A stretch of 64,000 nt of DNA from Callaeas wilsoni. Taxonomy: Eukaryota; Chordata; Aves; Passeriformes; Callaeidae. Position 1 is the first letter of the stretch; each line of letters begins with the position of its first letter. The DNA is taken from contig VWPU01005354.1 of assembly GCA_013398955.1 (NCBI GenBank), positions 30,847 to 94,846 of the forward strand, written 5' to 3'. The notes under the pieces are model-generated. The model ran no database searches. It had not been told where the DNA came from and saw nothing but the letters and a program-made list of their open reading frames with translations. A program made the translations under genes and the position numbers. This document shows positions 13,593-26,300 of this stretch, one piece after another.

Positions 13593-15730
13593 ATAAATCA
13601 CCTCTCAACTCACCACAGATTAATGGATCCCCCGACTATGAGATCTATCACCATATGCTGTAGCCTATCTATAATGAATGAAAGGTGTAGATTAAAGTAG
13701 TGACTGGAGGTGTTATTTGTAAATAAGAAACATTGCCCTGTTCTGAAAACAGATTCAAAAAAGGGTTATTCACCCAACACTGCATTAAAGATTGTCTCAC
13801 ATAGAAAAATTGCCTGTGCTGATCTCACTCATACAGTACTTGCTGATCTGATGGTGGACAATATTATATGTGCTAAATTTAGGCAATATGGATGCTTACA
13901 AGAAGCTGTGCTCTCAAATACACCAGCACCTCCATACTCAGCAAATCTGTTTCCCTCTCTCTGTTCATAAACATGCCTGTGAGTGTTACAAATAATTTTT
14001 ACTAGTTTTTCAGTCTTGCTAGCACTTCAGAAACAATATAACTAAGTGGTGTCAGCTGAATTTTATTCACCTGAGAGCACTGTTAGTATTGTGCGCTGCT
14101 TTCCATTACGAGGACAAACAGGACAGGGTTGCTGCAGTGCTGTAATGGGTCACAAGGCACAGGGCAAATTCCCTCCAGCTAAACCTGTATGTGGTAGCTA
14201 TGAGCATCAAGGACGTGCTGTACTCTAACTTCTCACATTTCCCTGTCCTGGCTTTGGCCCATGCCAGCTAAGCCTCTCCAAACAATGCACGGGCACAGCT
14301 GTAGCTGTGCCTATAGGGAAGGATGCCTTCTGTTTATGGCAGAGTATGTGTCCTGAGCTGTTTTGTCGACCAGCAAAGGAAAAACTGCCGGTGTTGCTCG
14401 GTCAGGTGCAGCTACGAAGCCTTGGGTTTTTCCCAGACATGGAGATAAGTTACCTGACATCTCTCCAACTCAGAAATGTCCCTGTGATAAGCCGCTCTTT
14501 GCCCTGGCTGCTGCTGCTCTGAGAGATCAGATTCAGAGTCATGTAAGAGTTTTGTTTGGTGAGATCAGATTTAGGATCACCTGTGACTTTTGCCCTCTTG
14601 CAGAACAATGCCAGTAGCAATTGCTAACCAAAGAGGTTCATGCCTCATACAAACCCATTATTAGAAAAATGCAGGGGAAGCTTCTTAATACCCATGTAGC
14701 TTAGCAGAACTTCTATAAATTTTCTTACATGAAACTTTCCTAAAGATGCTCTGTTAGACCCCCTACCTTAGAGCCTGCACTCAACTTAAAATATCTTAAA
14801 TTTCCTTTGGAAAAGATCATAGGGTCATAGGGTAATCAGCCCTGCACATGAAAAGAACTCTTTTATTTTTCTGTGCAAATATATTTCTGGCCAATTAATA
14901 GACAGTTGATTTTCTGTATGTATTATTTATTATCCTTTAATTTCAATAATTTTCCACCCTCTCAAATACTGCTCTTAATGTGTTTATAAAAGCTTATCAT
15001 ATTCCTTTTCTAGGATAAGCAGATAAAAGTAGTTTAACTTGCATCATAAGACATATTAAGGGTTCTCAAAAATTCTCCATTCTCATAATCATTGTGATAG
15101 TGCTTCTTTGAGTCTTCCTGTTTGAATTCTTCTTTCTTAAGCATAAGTGAAGGGATATCTTGCCTTTATAGAGGATTTTCTCTTTTCCTTACATCACTGT
15201 GAAATGAAATGCTTCTCTTCTCTCAGCTACTGTTGTGCTCTTTCTTCTTTTTTCCTCTTTTTTAATGCTATTTTGACTTCTGCTTCTGTGTCCCTAATGA
15301 TATATCCTATTCTGCTTCCTCTCTTTTTAATGTGAGGCATAAGCAAAGCATCTTATTTTAGGAAAATACTGCTGTAAAAAGCTGATTGAAAAAAAAATCA
15401 AAGTACTGCTTATTTTGTGTCATACCTGCAATGACAGAATTAGGACAAAACTGAACAATTTCAAGCTTTTTTCACATTTTCAAAGTAACCTGAAGCATTT
15501 TGTTTTGGCATAGAACATCTAATGAGTATTGTCATGGTAACTATTTGAAGAGACTACATCGTGTGTTGTTCAGTTTTACTGGTATCACTTCAATGCAGTG
15601 ATAATAAAAATAGTGAAAAGACTACCCTCATTGCAAAACTTGAATCACTGTGAGTGATTCATGATGGCATCTGGAAATAGATTCTTTGCTTGCTGATCTG
15701 CACATGCTTCCACTGAGAAGAACAATGTGG
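13593..15730. other. Non-coding DNA between the two SINE heads
   Basis: No gene or repeat recognised apart from a 9-bp perfect hairpin at 15641-15661. Open frames of 60-86 codons at 13710-14617 show no domain. Confidence 0.5.
15641..15661. repeat. Perfect 9-bp hairpin, 3-nt loop
   Basis: The arms are tgaatcact and agtgattca, separated by gtg. They are exact complements. No T-run or known protein site is attached to it. Confidence 0.9.
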
Positions 15731-15830
15731 GTGCTGTCCCCAGCTGCCTGGGGATCTAACCTAGACCGCCGGTCTCCCATTTTTGACTCTCTGAGTGCTT
15801 GTTAATGAACCATCATGTAGCTCTGCAGAA
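15731..15830 (-). mobile_element. Probable degenerate tRNA-derived SINE head
   Basis: Read on the minus strand, the order is a D-arm-like 'catgatggttcattaac', then 'caagcactcagagagtc', then 'tgggagaccggcggtc', then 'taggttagatcccc', which is close to a B box (GGTTCRANTCC). This is the usual antisense signature 'ggggatttgaacc...ggtctcccacatccc...gagtgcc...aacca' of old amniote tRNA-type SINEs. The B box is better kept than in the copy at 13521. The downstream body cannot be assigned. The head fits the family better than chance, but the exact family name needs a library search. Confidence 0.5.
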
Positions 15831-15855
15831 GGTCTAGTGTAATAACAGGATTAAG

Positions 15856-15882
15856 ATTTTGTGTTCTATCAGAACACAAAAT
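15856..15882. repeat. Perfect 12-bp hairpin, 3-nt loop
   Basis: The left arm attttgtgttct (15856-15867) and right arm agaacacaaaat (15871-15882) are exact complements around 'atc'. It lies 26 bp from the end of the SINE head and ~200 bp from another perfect hairpin. It is too short for a microRNA precursor. It may be a relic of a small inverted-repeat event. Confidence 0.9.
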
Positions 15883-18800
15883 ATCAGAAGAAAGTATCCT
15901 GGTGGCAACATACCTCTCATCTAATGTCAGAAACATAGGGAGAGGCAGAACAAGAAAGCTCAGAATCATTCTTAATTTCTGACTGAGCTCAGTTTACAGG
16001 CAAATAGGCCCAAAAGGGAGGTGGCATGGCAGGAAGTGTAGTCAGAAATAACAAAAGCAGCAGATGGAGTGTGGAAAGAGGCAGCGGTGTGACTCCATGT
16101 ATTTTGACAGGTATGAATTTATATGTTTTGAAAGGTATCGGCCTACTAACTTTGATAAAAGCCTTGTAGAGATTAAGTACAGAGTGGGAAGGTATGAAGG
16201 TCATTGGCTTGCATCAGATGAGATATGCTTAAATGTCATACCCAAATTTTTGCAAAATGCAAAGATGAATTTAAAGCTCCACTGATTTTTCTGATCAGTG
16301 ATTTTGTATGATGGGCAATTATAAGACAGTCTGAAGGACATTGGCTACATCCTTCCAAATGCAGGTGCACACAATGTCATAAACTCCCAGAAATTTGATA
16401 GAAATTGATTACTCGCACAGATTTGCAGGGTTGTGTCTTCACAAAAATTAAACTTTCATATCAGATTTGCACAAATATGGAGAATGTTGTCATCAGGCAT
16501 TGTATCTTCATCACAGAACCATTTTGCAGGCTTCTTTTATGTTTCATGATATCAGAGATTTCTTTGATAGTTCAAGAGCTAAAACTATGGTAATGTTAAT
16601 TTGTTTTCCTTTTCTTGAGAATAAGATTATACTTGCTATAATCTAAAAATATTTTAAATGTTTCAAGCTCACATTCATTGCTGTAACTGTCTTGTTTTAT
16701 CCCTGGCAGGTGTAAGTTTCTTTATTTATTACCTACTTCAGGCTCAGATGATGTCAGCTGGGGATTATTGTATATATGAATGACAATAACAGATTGGGTT
16801 TTATAGGTGTGTTTTTCTGACAGGCTAGGTAAAATTAAAAGAAAAAATGAGGTTTCAGTAATTGTTGGTAATAAAGAAGAGTTAGAGTCTAGTTCAGCAT
16901 GATCCTGAAGTAGGTGCTTAATTTCAAGCATGTAAGCAGCTCCATAAAACTTGATTGCATGAATAAGTGTTTGAAAGATCAGTCCCTGAAAGGCTTTTAA
17001 TGTTCAGGGCATAGTGTGGAAGAGCACAAGCTTTTGATAACCTGTCCTATTTGGACTGAAAATTGATCAATGAATTTTTCACATTCACGCCCACAGGTTG
17101 TGAAAAGGTGGCTGAAAATGGCCTTAGAAAATAAAAATAATGTCTGAAATGAAGGGGAGAAGGGAATGTCAGTCTTTGCCAGAAGTGTTTAATTTGGACC
17201 TTATAACTTACTGAAAGAGGGGGAAAGAAGTAATACATCTCTGTTGTCAAAAACTATTTGATTGTCTCCTTATGGAATTTAAATGCCTTCTTGGAACACA
17301 ATGAAACAAGTCTTCAAAAGTTAGCTGTATGCAGATCCTATGAAGTGAAGAACTGGGACACTGAATTTTAGCTCCTTCAATGATTCTTTATAACTTTATG
17401 ACAGAGACTTAGCTGGAGACCTAAAATAAGAACATACTGCAATTTAGATAGTTTTAACAATTAGTCAAGAGATAAATGCTTGGAGAACCTGTCTGTAGAT
17501 TTCTGAGAGCAATTGTAAGTATTCTAGATGTATAGATGGAATAGAAAAACATTCTGATCCCAGAACTAGTAAGATGTAATCTCTCCAAAAGTTAGGTTGG
17601 AAAGCAAAGAATAGGTAAGAGAATGGAAACTGAGGTGAGAAAAAAGAGCTACATTGCTTCTATGAAAACTGTCTGAAAAAATGTTGGGAACAAGTCATAG
17701 TATGTCAGAGGTTTCTCCATAATGTGTTTTGTAACAAAGAGGAAGGGTTATAGGATGACACCTCTAAGACATCTTCCACATAAATTACAGTAATCATTTA
17801 ATCAATATGTTAGTACAAAATTCTACTTTCTCTTTCATAGGATGAGATGTAATTCAATTAATTTTATCCACCAATGTACAGAAATTATGGGGAGATATGT
17901 GTTTCCCATGTGACATTATGGCTATGCAGTGCTCTCTATGTTACATGAAGCATATTAACTAATGGGAGAATGACTAAAAGAAAACATCACAATGATTCTT
18001 CCTATGGTTACATTACATGGTGCAGATAAATTACTCTAATCTCTTATATATGTTACTTTAAAGCATCTGAAGTGGTATTCCTGCTCCTTGTTAACTGAAT
18101 ACTCAGACCTGTTCCTTTTGAACACCTGATTTTCTTATCCATCTCAAATATCAATTTTCCTGAAGAACTAGGGCAGCAAGATCTCAGCAGCTATAATATT
18201 TTTATTTCCATTTTTTCTTCTGCTTTTGCTTAAGAAATTCCATAGGGGAACTGAGACAGCTCATTTTCTAGCTTATCTGAATCAAATATATTTTTGTATG
18301 TATGTATGGTTTGGACAAAATAAGAACTGCATCAACAGAAAGAATTACAGTCTTTGTTTCTTTCATTCATCTACTGTGGGTTTCAATCACTTAATTGGAC
18401 TTTTTTTCTGTTAATGGGCCTAGGACAGGCTGACTCATCTGGGTAGCGATCAAATCCCATAATGACAATTGGGAAATGTCTTGCTGACCACTAAAAGCTG
18501 AAATTTCCCCTCCATTTTGAATAAAGAATGATACAGTTGAAAAGAACAGATTGAAATGCAAATAGCAAGTGTCTTGTTAAAAGATCCATGACTATAGGAT
18601 AAATCACTGTGAAATACAAGTATATAAGCCTTGGGATTTCAGATTGGAAACATATTATATCAATCAGGCAATGATTACACTGAATGCACCTGTCAGGTGA
18701 CATAAATGTCTGCACAGAATATGTTTAATCTAGTCTTGGCCCCTGGGTTTGGCCTGGAGAGCATGATGACATTTTCTTTTGCCTCTCTATGTAAGGCATG

Positions 18801-21800
18801 GGTCTCACCATCTCTCTTAGGTGTACTCCTGGCTGTGAAGTCCTCCTCCCTTGCCCAAGTTTCAAGCTCAGGTGTTAGGCAGTCAATGGCCCTCAGCTCT
18901 TTCAGAAACCCTGGTTAGGGATTCTGTAGCTGAGTCTTAGGGGTTCAGTACAATGCAGGAAGAGATAAGGGTTAAACAGTATAAATGCCATACAAATATA
19001 ACCATAATGAGTAACAGTGGCTAGCTGAATGTAGGCTGGAGAGAAATAAAGCATATAATATGTACTGTATAATTAATTAGTATTCCACACAGAGTCTGCA
19101 AACAGATTTTATAAAATGGGAGCACTACATAATTAATAGATACACATATCACACTGAAGAGCTGATTCATTGCTAGTAGGGGCATTACATCAATCTCTTG
19201 TATACCCTAGGATGTGCTTATCAGAATTTTCCAGGTTTAAATGAGGAATGCTATAGTCTGCACAAATATATTCCTGTGTATATTCAATATGTGTATTCAT
19301 ACCTCTGGAAATGAAGGAAAAGCCAGGACAAGATCTTATATTTTTCATATAAAGTACACATGCAGTGTGGGATGTCTGGTTAGGTAAGAGTGTATGTGCA
19401 CATATGCACACATGTAAACACATGGGCAGTGTTCCTGTGGATTTGCAGAGCAAAGCACAGAGCTTTTGGCTTCCCTATCAAAGCTTGCTGGCTCCATGCC
19501 ATAGGTGCAGTGTCATATTCTTGCATGGTGCATTGTCACTCTGCCATTTAGAGGGGGCTACTTTCATGCCTCTGCCTATGCACACAAGCACACAAAATTA
19601 TACTCTTTTTTGATGAGTAATTTGACAGGGTTTGACTGACCTACTGTTCAGCTCCTTATTCACATATTGGAGGACAGAAGCACCTATTGGTTACATATAG
19701 CAGTACAAATATTAAATTGTCATTTCATGGTAATATAATTGCTAAAGAATTAAAAAGTAGCAGGATACCTATTGTACTAAGAAACACACCCCCCACCCTG
19801 CTCCCCTCACCCCCCCAATACTCAGTTTTGACTGCACTTGCATGATGGATTTCTTAATCCCAGTCATCACTGCATTTATTAATTGACTTTATGTTGGCAC
19901 CTACAAGCCCTAGAAACATCTGGCCTGCCCTAATTAGGTTACGACCTAAGATGAAGCAAAAGCACTGTCTGATTTTGGGTTTAGACTATTGAAGAGCACT
20001 TTGAGTATTCAATGCACAATATCTAATGCAAAGTATATCAGGATTAAGACATATGATTTTCCTGGAAATAGTTTTAAGAAGAATAAAAACCATAGTATGG
20101 TTCATTTCTCGTGGGTGAGGGTATAAACTTCTACTGCTAAGTTAATCTTAATTCATGACTTCTGAATTTGACTATTGACATATATTTCTCTAGGGCATGA
20201 TTCTGTTGTCCTTGAACTCAGTGTCAAGAGTCCTGTGCACTTTAATGGGAGAAAATTGAGTCTAAGCACTGCTTTTCCTACTAGCATGAATTCCAAGCTG
20301 TAAAAAATGTTTCTTCAACTCTACTAAACCACAGTAATAACCCTTTCTACTTTGAACATGTGTACTAATTGTGCTGCTTCTATTACTGATTTTAAATTCT
20401 TATTGCTGAGCATTGGATAAGTATTAATGAACTTACTATATGATATCTTTACAGTTAAAAACAAATTAAAAATAATCCGCTGAGCAATTTTGGATAATGA
20501 CTGAGAATGATTTTTCCATGAACATGCTCCTATCCTGCAATATTATAGAGTGACTGATTTGCTGAACTCTGAGGTCAATATATGGGATCAGGTCAAGTGG
20601 TATGACAGGTAAAATAAGATCTTAGTACAATGGCTTTGTAGGTCTTACAAAGTAAGAAGAGATTCGTCTTGGGTGAGGTGGTTGTCTGAATGTTCTTTCT
20701 TCTTCTTTAAAGGAACAAAAAAATCACCAGAAATTCCTAGAGGGAGATAGCTTGCACAACAGAGATAGCATGCATTTAAAGGTAAGAGCAGATTCAGAGA
20801 ATTATTAAAGGTAGCATCACAGATCAAACTCATGAAAACATGGTATTAATGATCAATCATGGTCTTACTGAAGAAACAATGAAGGCCACAGCAAAGAACT
20901 GTAGAAGTTAGAGATGAAATGGTGTATTAGGTTTTCTAAAGTTGGGATTTCTGCCAATTGATTCACACACTGCACTTTGTTATATTCTGTGCAGCCTAGG
21001 TTTAAGTTTCTAGCAATAGGAATGATATCACTTCTTACTAGCAAACAATTTCTAACAAGAAACTTAGAGTCATTAGAGGCTCAGCAAGTCTCTAGTAATA
21101 ACAGGATTCATCTCTATATGCTGAGGAGTACTTCTGAGCTTGCTTGAAATACCTAAATCTTGTCTTGAATAGATGCAAATTGTGTAGATATGACTGTTGC
21201 ACGTAAGCCCTGATGTCATGTTAGGCACTGAATAATTCTTTGACTTCAACAAGCTTAATAGTTTTTTGAAACACAATGTTAGTTTTTAGCCTTGTAGCAG
21301 AGCCTTGGATTGATTTTAACTGGTTTATATTCTGCTTTATCTATAGCAAGTGGATAGCTACTGTCTTGGAACAGATTCTGATACTTGGGCTGAGGTTGCT
21401 GAAGAGTGTATTTACTTACATGCCACTTGAAGCCGCCACAGAGCAAGGAGTGACTGATGTCATCAAAATAACCACCAGATGTTACAAGCTTCCCAGGATC
21501 CTTGTCCTTGATTTCTTTATAATCTCTCATAGTCAGAGAGGAGTCATTTTTATGGATTAATAATTTACAACTAAAAACTTATTTTCTTATTGAAGGCATC
21601 TATACTCACACTTTGTCTTCCTCACACATTACTGTTGACCATGGCAAGATGATAATGTCAGGAATTTCAGGTTCAGTGAATGTGTGAAAGGATAACGCTA
21701 GTGATGTGGGGAGCCATGGGTCCATTTCTCTTGTGCATGAATACACCTAGGTGACATTTACTTCAAGGCAGGCACTTCACTCCTGTTGCATGGTTGGATA

Positions 21801-22925
21801 GATCAAAATAAGTCCAAATCCTTCCCAAATTAAGTGAAATAATTCAACGGAAAAAGATGTCCAAGAACCGTAAAAATATACATGGCTTCTGTTTGGCATC
21901 AATTAAACTGAATGTTTTGACTTTTTTTTTGATATGTGGTAAGATGAAATGCAGCTAAACTGAATCTCTAACATAAACAAACTTGTGTGTTTTAGGAATT
22001 AATTAAAGAAGCAATTGCTGTCCATACATGTTATGAATTACTTCTGCCTGTGTATCTTACAAATTGAATAAAATATGATTAATCTTTATAAAAATTAGAA
22101 ACATTTCAAATATTTGCATGTGCAGAAACTTACCTTATTCATCAGTTCTAACTGTAATTAAAAAAACACTTTAAAAAATTTTGCCTCTGACAAAGCATTT
22201 GGCAAAGCAAAAGCCACAGCAATTTGCGGAAAGCCGCTGGTGAGTTGGTCAGTAAACAGACATAGATAAGATGCAGTTTGCTTGTTTTCAGAGAACTTAA
22301 TGAGTAACAATGACATGTCTTCAACAGTATTAGTATTAAATCTCTGCCTTGAATGGCCCAATAATTTACACTAAACTTTGTGGTCAAGAACAAATTGTTT
22401 TCACTTTTCTCCATCCTCCTGCTTTCTCACTTCAGTAAATTAGATCTTATCAGGACCAGTGAGAGACATTCACCTAAAATGCAATCTTACGAAATTATTT
22501 GTTGCTCTTCTCCTGGAGGGAACACAATTGTAGGAAGGCCTTCAGGTGCAGCTGAAGCAAGCGAGGCTGAAATGGAAACATCATATGTTTCATTTCTGAT
22601 GAAAAAAATCCTCAAAGCACTGTTTTCAAACAACGCCTTCCAATAGAGCTTGAAGGCACTAATTCCATCACAGCCAAATCTGTAATTCAGATACATAAAT
22701 AAAGCATGTAGGCTAATCTCTGAAGGTACCCAAGTTTTAAGGGATTTTAAACCCCTAAAACTCGATGCCATCTTATTTTAATTAGATGTAAGTTAGTATC
22801 ATGTAAAATATGGTGGCACAACAAAGATGATAATTAAAATTAAGAAGTCTGACTTTCATTTCCCTTTGAAAAATAATCCTGGTGTTAAAACACTCATTTC
22901 TGTTGATTTTTTAATATCAAAATAG
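15883..22925. other. Long non-coding stretch, no confirmed gene
   Basis: About 7 kb. It includes a C-rich run at 19787-19817. A pair of exon-like intervals on the minus strand (21420-21570 and 22491-22566) is discussed under findings but is not called as a gene. The remaining open frames are short and featureless. Confidence 0.5.
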
Positions 22926-23378
22926 ATGTGTATACTAGTGGACACAGACAAGGCTTCTTCATAGAGAAGCTGATGAAGTATGGGCTGGATAAGCAGACAG
23001 GAGACGGGTTGAAAACTGCTGGGCCCAGAGGGTGGTGACCAGTGGTACAACATCCAGCTGTAGGCTGGTGATTAGCAGCTCCTTGTCAACATCTTCACTG
23101 ATGATCTGGATGATGGGACAGAAGGTACCCTCACCATGTACACTGATGGCACAGGGAGGAGTGACTTATACACCAGAGGGTTGTGCTGTGCCAGAGCGAT
23201 CTTATCACGCTGGAGAATTGGGCTAATGGGAACCTCATAAAGTTCAACAAGTGAAAGTCCAATGCCCTGCACTGCGTAAGGCACAACCCCAGGCATCAGT
23301 AGGTAGGGGCTGACCAGTAGGAACGCAACTCTGTCTCAAGAGGCCCCTTCCAACTTCTCTGATTCTGTGTTTCTGTAA
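22926..23378 (+). mobile_element. CR1 LINE fragment (RT region plus 3' tail)
   Basis: The 5' part resembles CR1 ORF2 reverse transcriptase past the central palm. It has 'gagaagctgatgaagtatgg' (CR1 'LxxYGLD' region, ~22970) and 'aacatcttcactgatgatct' (the 'NIFIxDLD' region, ~23086). It also has 'ggaacctcataaagttcaac' (the 'NLxKFNKxK' region, ~23229). It ends in 'gaggccccttccaacttctc' and 'tgattctgtgtttctgt', the CR1 3' end. Between ~23310 and ~23340 most of the C-terminal coding region and 3' UTR is missing, so the copy has an internal deletion. Frames are broken by many stops and indels, so it is inactive. It stands alone in otherwise featureless DNA. Confidence 0.85.
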
Positions 23379-26300
23379 TGATGCTTCTTTAAATTCATGA
23401 TTTGGAAAAAAAATAGATGAACCTGAGAAAATTAATGATACATGGTTTTGTTCCTCCTTTTAAAAAAAGTAAATCCATGTCTAGTTTTGCAAATTTGTCT
23501 TAAACATTTATAATATCCTTATTCACAAAATATAATAAAAGATAATAATATTGTTCATTCCTTCTTGAATTATTTATTGGTGGTAGAAAAATTTGTCTTT
23601 TGCTAGTTACTTGTGTGCATATTACTTACCCTCAATAAGTACAGACTTCAAATTAATTCCAAAAGGAGCAAATCTCTCTAATTGTTGCATTCTTCTAGTG
23701 CGACAACCTGCGGGAGCAACACACATATGCAAAATCGGAGAACAAGGTAGAAAAATGTTATACCAGAGTAATTTATATTTGTTGCTGGTTTTAGTCCTGA
23801 ATGCATGTGGAGTATTGGTTCCCAATATTCTGTTTCTACAAGCAGGGAAAAAGTGCTATATATCTAAAAGTGAGTACATTTAAACAAAGAAAAGCAATTA
23901 AAACAATGCAGAGGTTAATGCTTTTCACTACTTGGACTGAAACCCAAAACATGAATTTATACACCCTTTTTTTCTCCATTGTTTTATGACTATTTTAGTG
24001 GATGCATACATTTAGTAGAGTAAATTAGAGCAAAATTGGAAGTAGGAAAATATAGGAAAAATAGGACAAACAGGAAAAAGATTCAGGTGGAAAGAGATGG
24101 AAGGAAAAAGAAGCCACATAGAGATGAACAGGGCATGGTGGCTGCAGGCAAACTCCAGAGCAATGGAGACAGTGAGTTTCATGGTCATTGGTACAGGCAG
24201 AAAAGGGAGCACAACAGTCATGACAGCAGAATGAGGCTCCAGGGCGTTTTTCAAGGTATTCTGGGCAACAAGAGACGATACTTTTTTAAGAGTTTAGCTT
24301 CCAAGGTTTTGAGTCTTTGAACACAGTGACCAGTGTTTTGAGTTGCGGTCTCAGATCAGAGAGGTGGTACATAGACCTCAGAGCAGATGATCTGTGCCTG
24401 TAGGAATTTGTACTAGTCTGAATTTGGAGAAATGCACTCTAAAGGAGCTGTAATTTTAAAGTGAGTTAAAATTGAAGCCTTCTACAGTTCAGTTTGGAGC
24501 TAATGTAAAAGAACAGGTGAATTCTGAAAACCCTGCACTGGAGAAAAGAATGAAGCTTTCTGGGAACTTGGAAGTTATGAAAATCGACATTGGTCGCCAC
24601 TGCTGTTTGTGAATCTACTTTAGCTGTGGATTCGACTGAAACCTGAGCCAGGAAATTACTTTAGTTGCACAAGTGAAAACATTCTGGTTTAACTCATTAG
24701 AGTTAATTCCACTTTTGTACAGCTAGGCTTTTGGATGATCAATTAAACCGAAAAATATGACTTGAAGAAAGATGTGTGTAGCAAAGCATTCTTGAATTTT
24801 GATAACTTTATAGATTTGGACCTCTCAGTTTCCTCTTTTTGTCTTTTCTTTGGCACTAAAATGGGGAGGTGATGAAATGAATCCCTGTGAAATATTTCTG
24901 TACACAGGTCCTTGGACAAATTAATTATGTGAAGTCCTCATATTTGTATTGCCAAAAAGCACATCTGTTTCTTACCCACACATCTGCAATAAACAGACAA
25001 GATTTGTGTAATTCCTTTTTTTTAGGAGACCCCAGAGAAAGTGAATCCTTTTAAGACTGCAGTAACTTGTTTCATTCTCTGGAGTACGAAGCCTGTAGAG
25101 TACTGAACTGCAGCCATTGCTTTCATTCATTGTGTCAAATGCAAGTTACAAGAAGGAAAACATTTTTTCTTTCTTTGTTTGCTTCCCCCCTACCAAATAA
25201 AAGTGTATTTTCTTTTCTGAGAAGATTATTGAAATGCATAAGTGAATATAATTTACAAACAAAAGAATATTAAAAAGAGTAAAAATGTAGTTAAGAAAAA
25301 GAAAACCTCCATAAACACAATCTTCATATCTTGATGGCATTTCTAGACCTTCTCTTCATAAGACATAGAATACTCCCTGGCAATTTACTGTGTAATGACT
25401 ACAGTGACATTTACTGAATATTTGGACTAAATGATTTAGAAAATTATAATGTAGTCTTCACCTTGAGGCTGGATTATTCAATGTGTCTGTCAGGCTCTTT
25501 CTTAGTTCGTCATTGTTCCATGCTATGCATTGCAGGATACTTGATTTTGGTGAGGAATTTTTTTTGTTGTTGTTGTTACTGTTGTTAGCTCATGTGTACT
25601 AGTGGCATCAATAAATAATCTTGTGTTGGATTCTAAGTCTGCCTTATATGACCTTTTTTCATTTTGGTTGAGTTAACATGGTGTCTGTCTTTAAATGCAC
25701 AATTACCTTTCTATCTTCTGGTTTTTTTTTTAATTCTTGCTGCAGGCTGGTACCTTATCACTGGGGTTAATTACCTCTTGCCCTGGTTAAGATGCTTCCA
25801 TTTTGTTACAGTTCACTTTCCCTTTTCATTTTATAAATATTCTTGAATATCTCTTAGAGATAGGTGTCTGTCTTTTAACACTTAGCCTCTGTTTTTTCTT
25901 AGTTGTTTTAATTTAAAATGTTTTATATTTTGCACATGAGCAATTAAGCATATAAGACAAAGAAGTTATTGTCTCTTATAGCATTTTGTATTAATTCACA
26001 GGTTCTACTTGTCCCAGTTAGGTAGTTCATGAATTTGGAAAGCTTACTTCTTATGGGAAGAATTTTGCTTGTCATCAATCTCCCTGGTATAGAATATATT
26101 TGACTGTATAATTTCTATTATTTTACTTATTATTTTGCTAAAGTTGCATTGAAAGTGAAGTGATTCTATAGCAAACACTCTTCCCTTGTGTATGATACAT
26201 CTGAGTGCATGGTGAGGATAAGGAGAAAACAACTCTACTGTGTCAGGATGATTTAATGATGGATATTAACATGACATTGCACAAAATGGCAGAACAAGGA

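Noticed and set aside
14805..14835. 'gatcatagggtcatagggt' as the antisense end of a CR1 copy
   Set aside because: The following sequence lacks the expected 'gttggaa' and 'aaggtc'-type core, so the match is too short.
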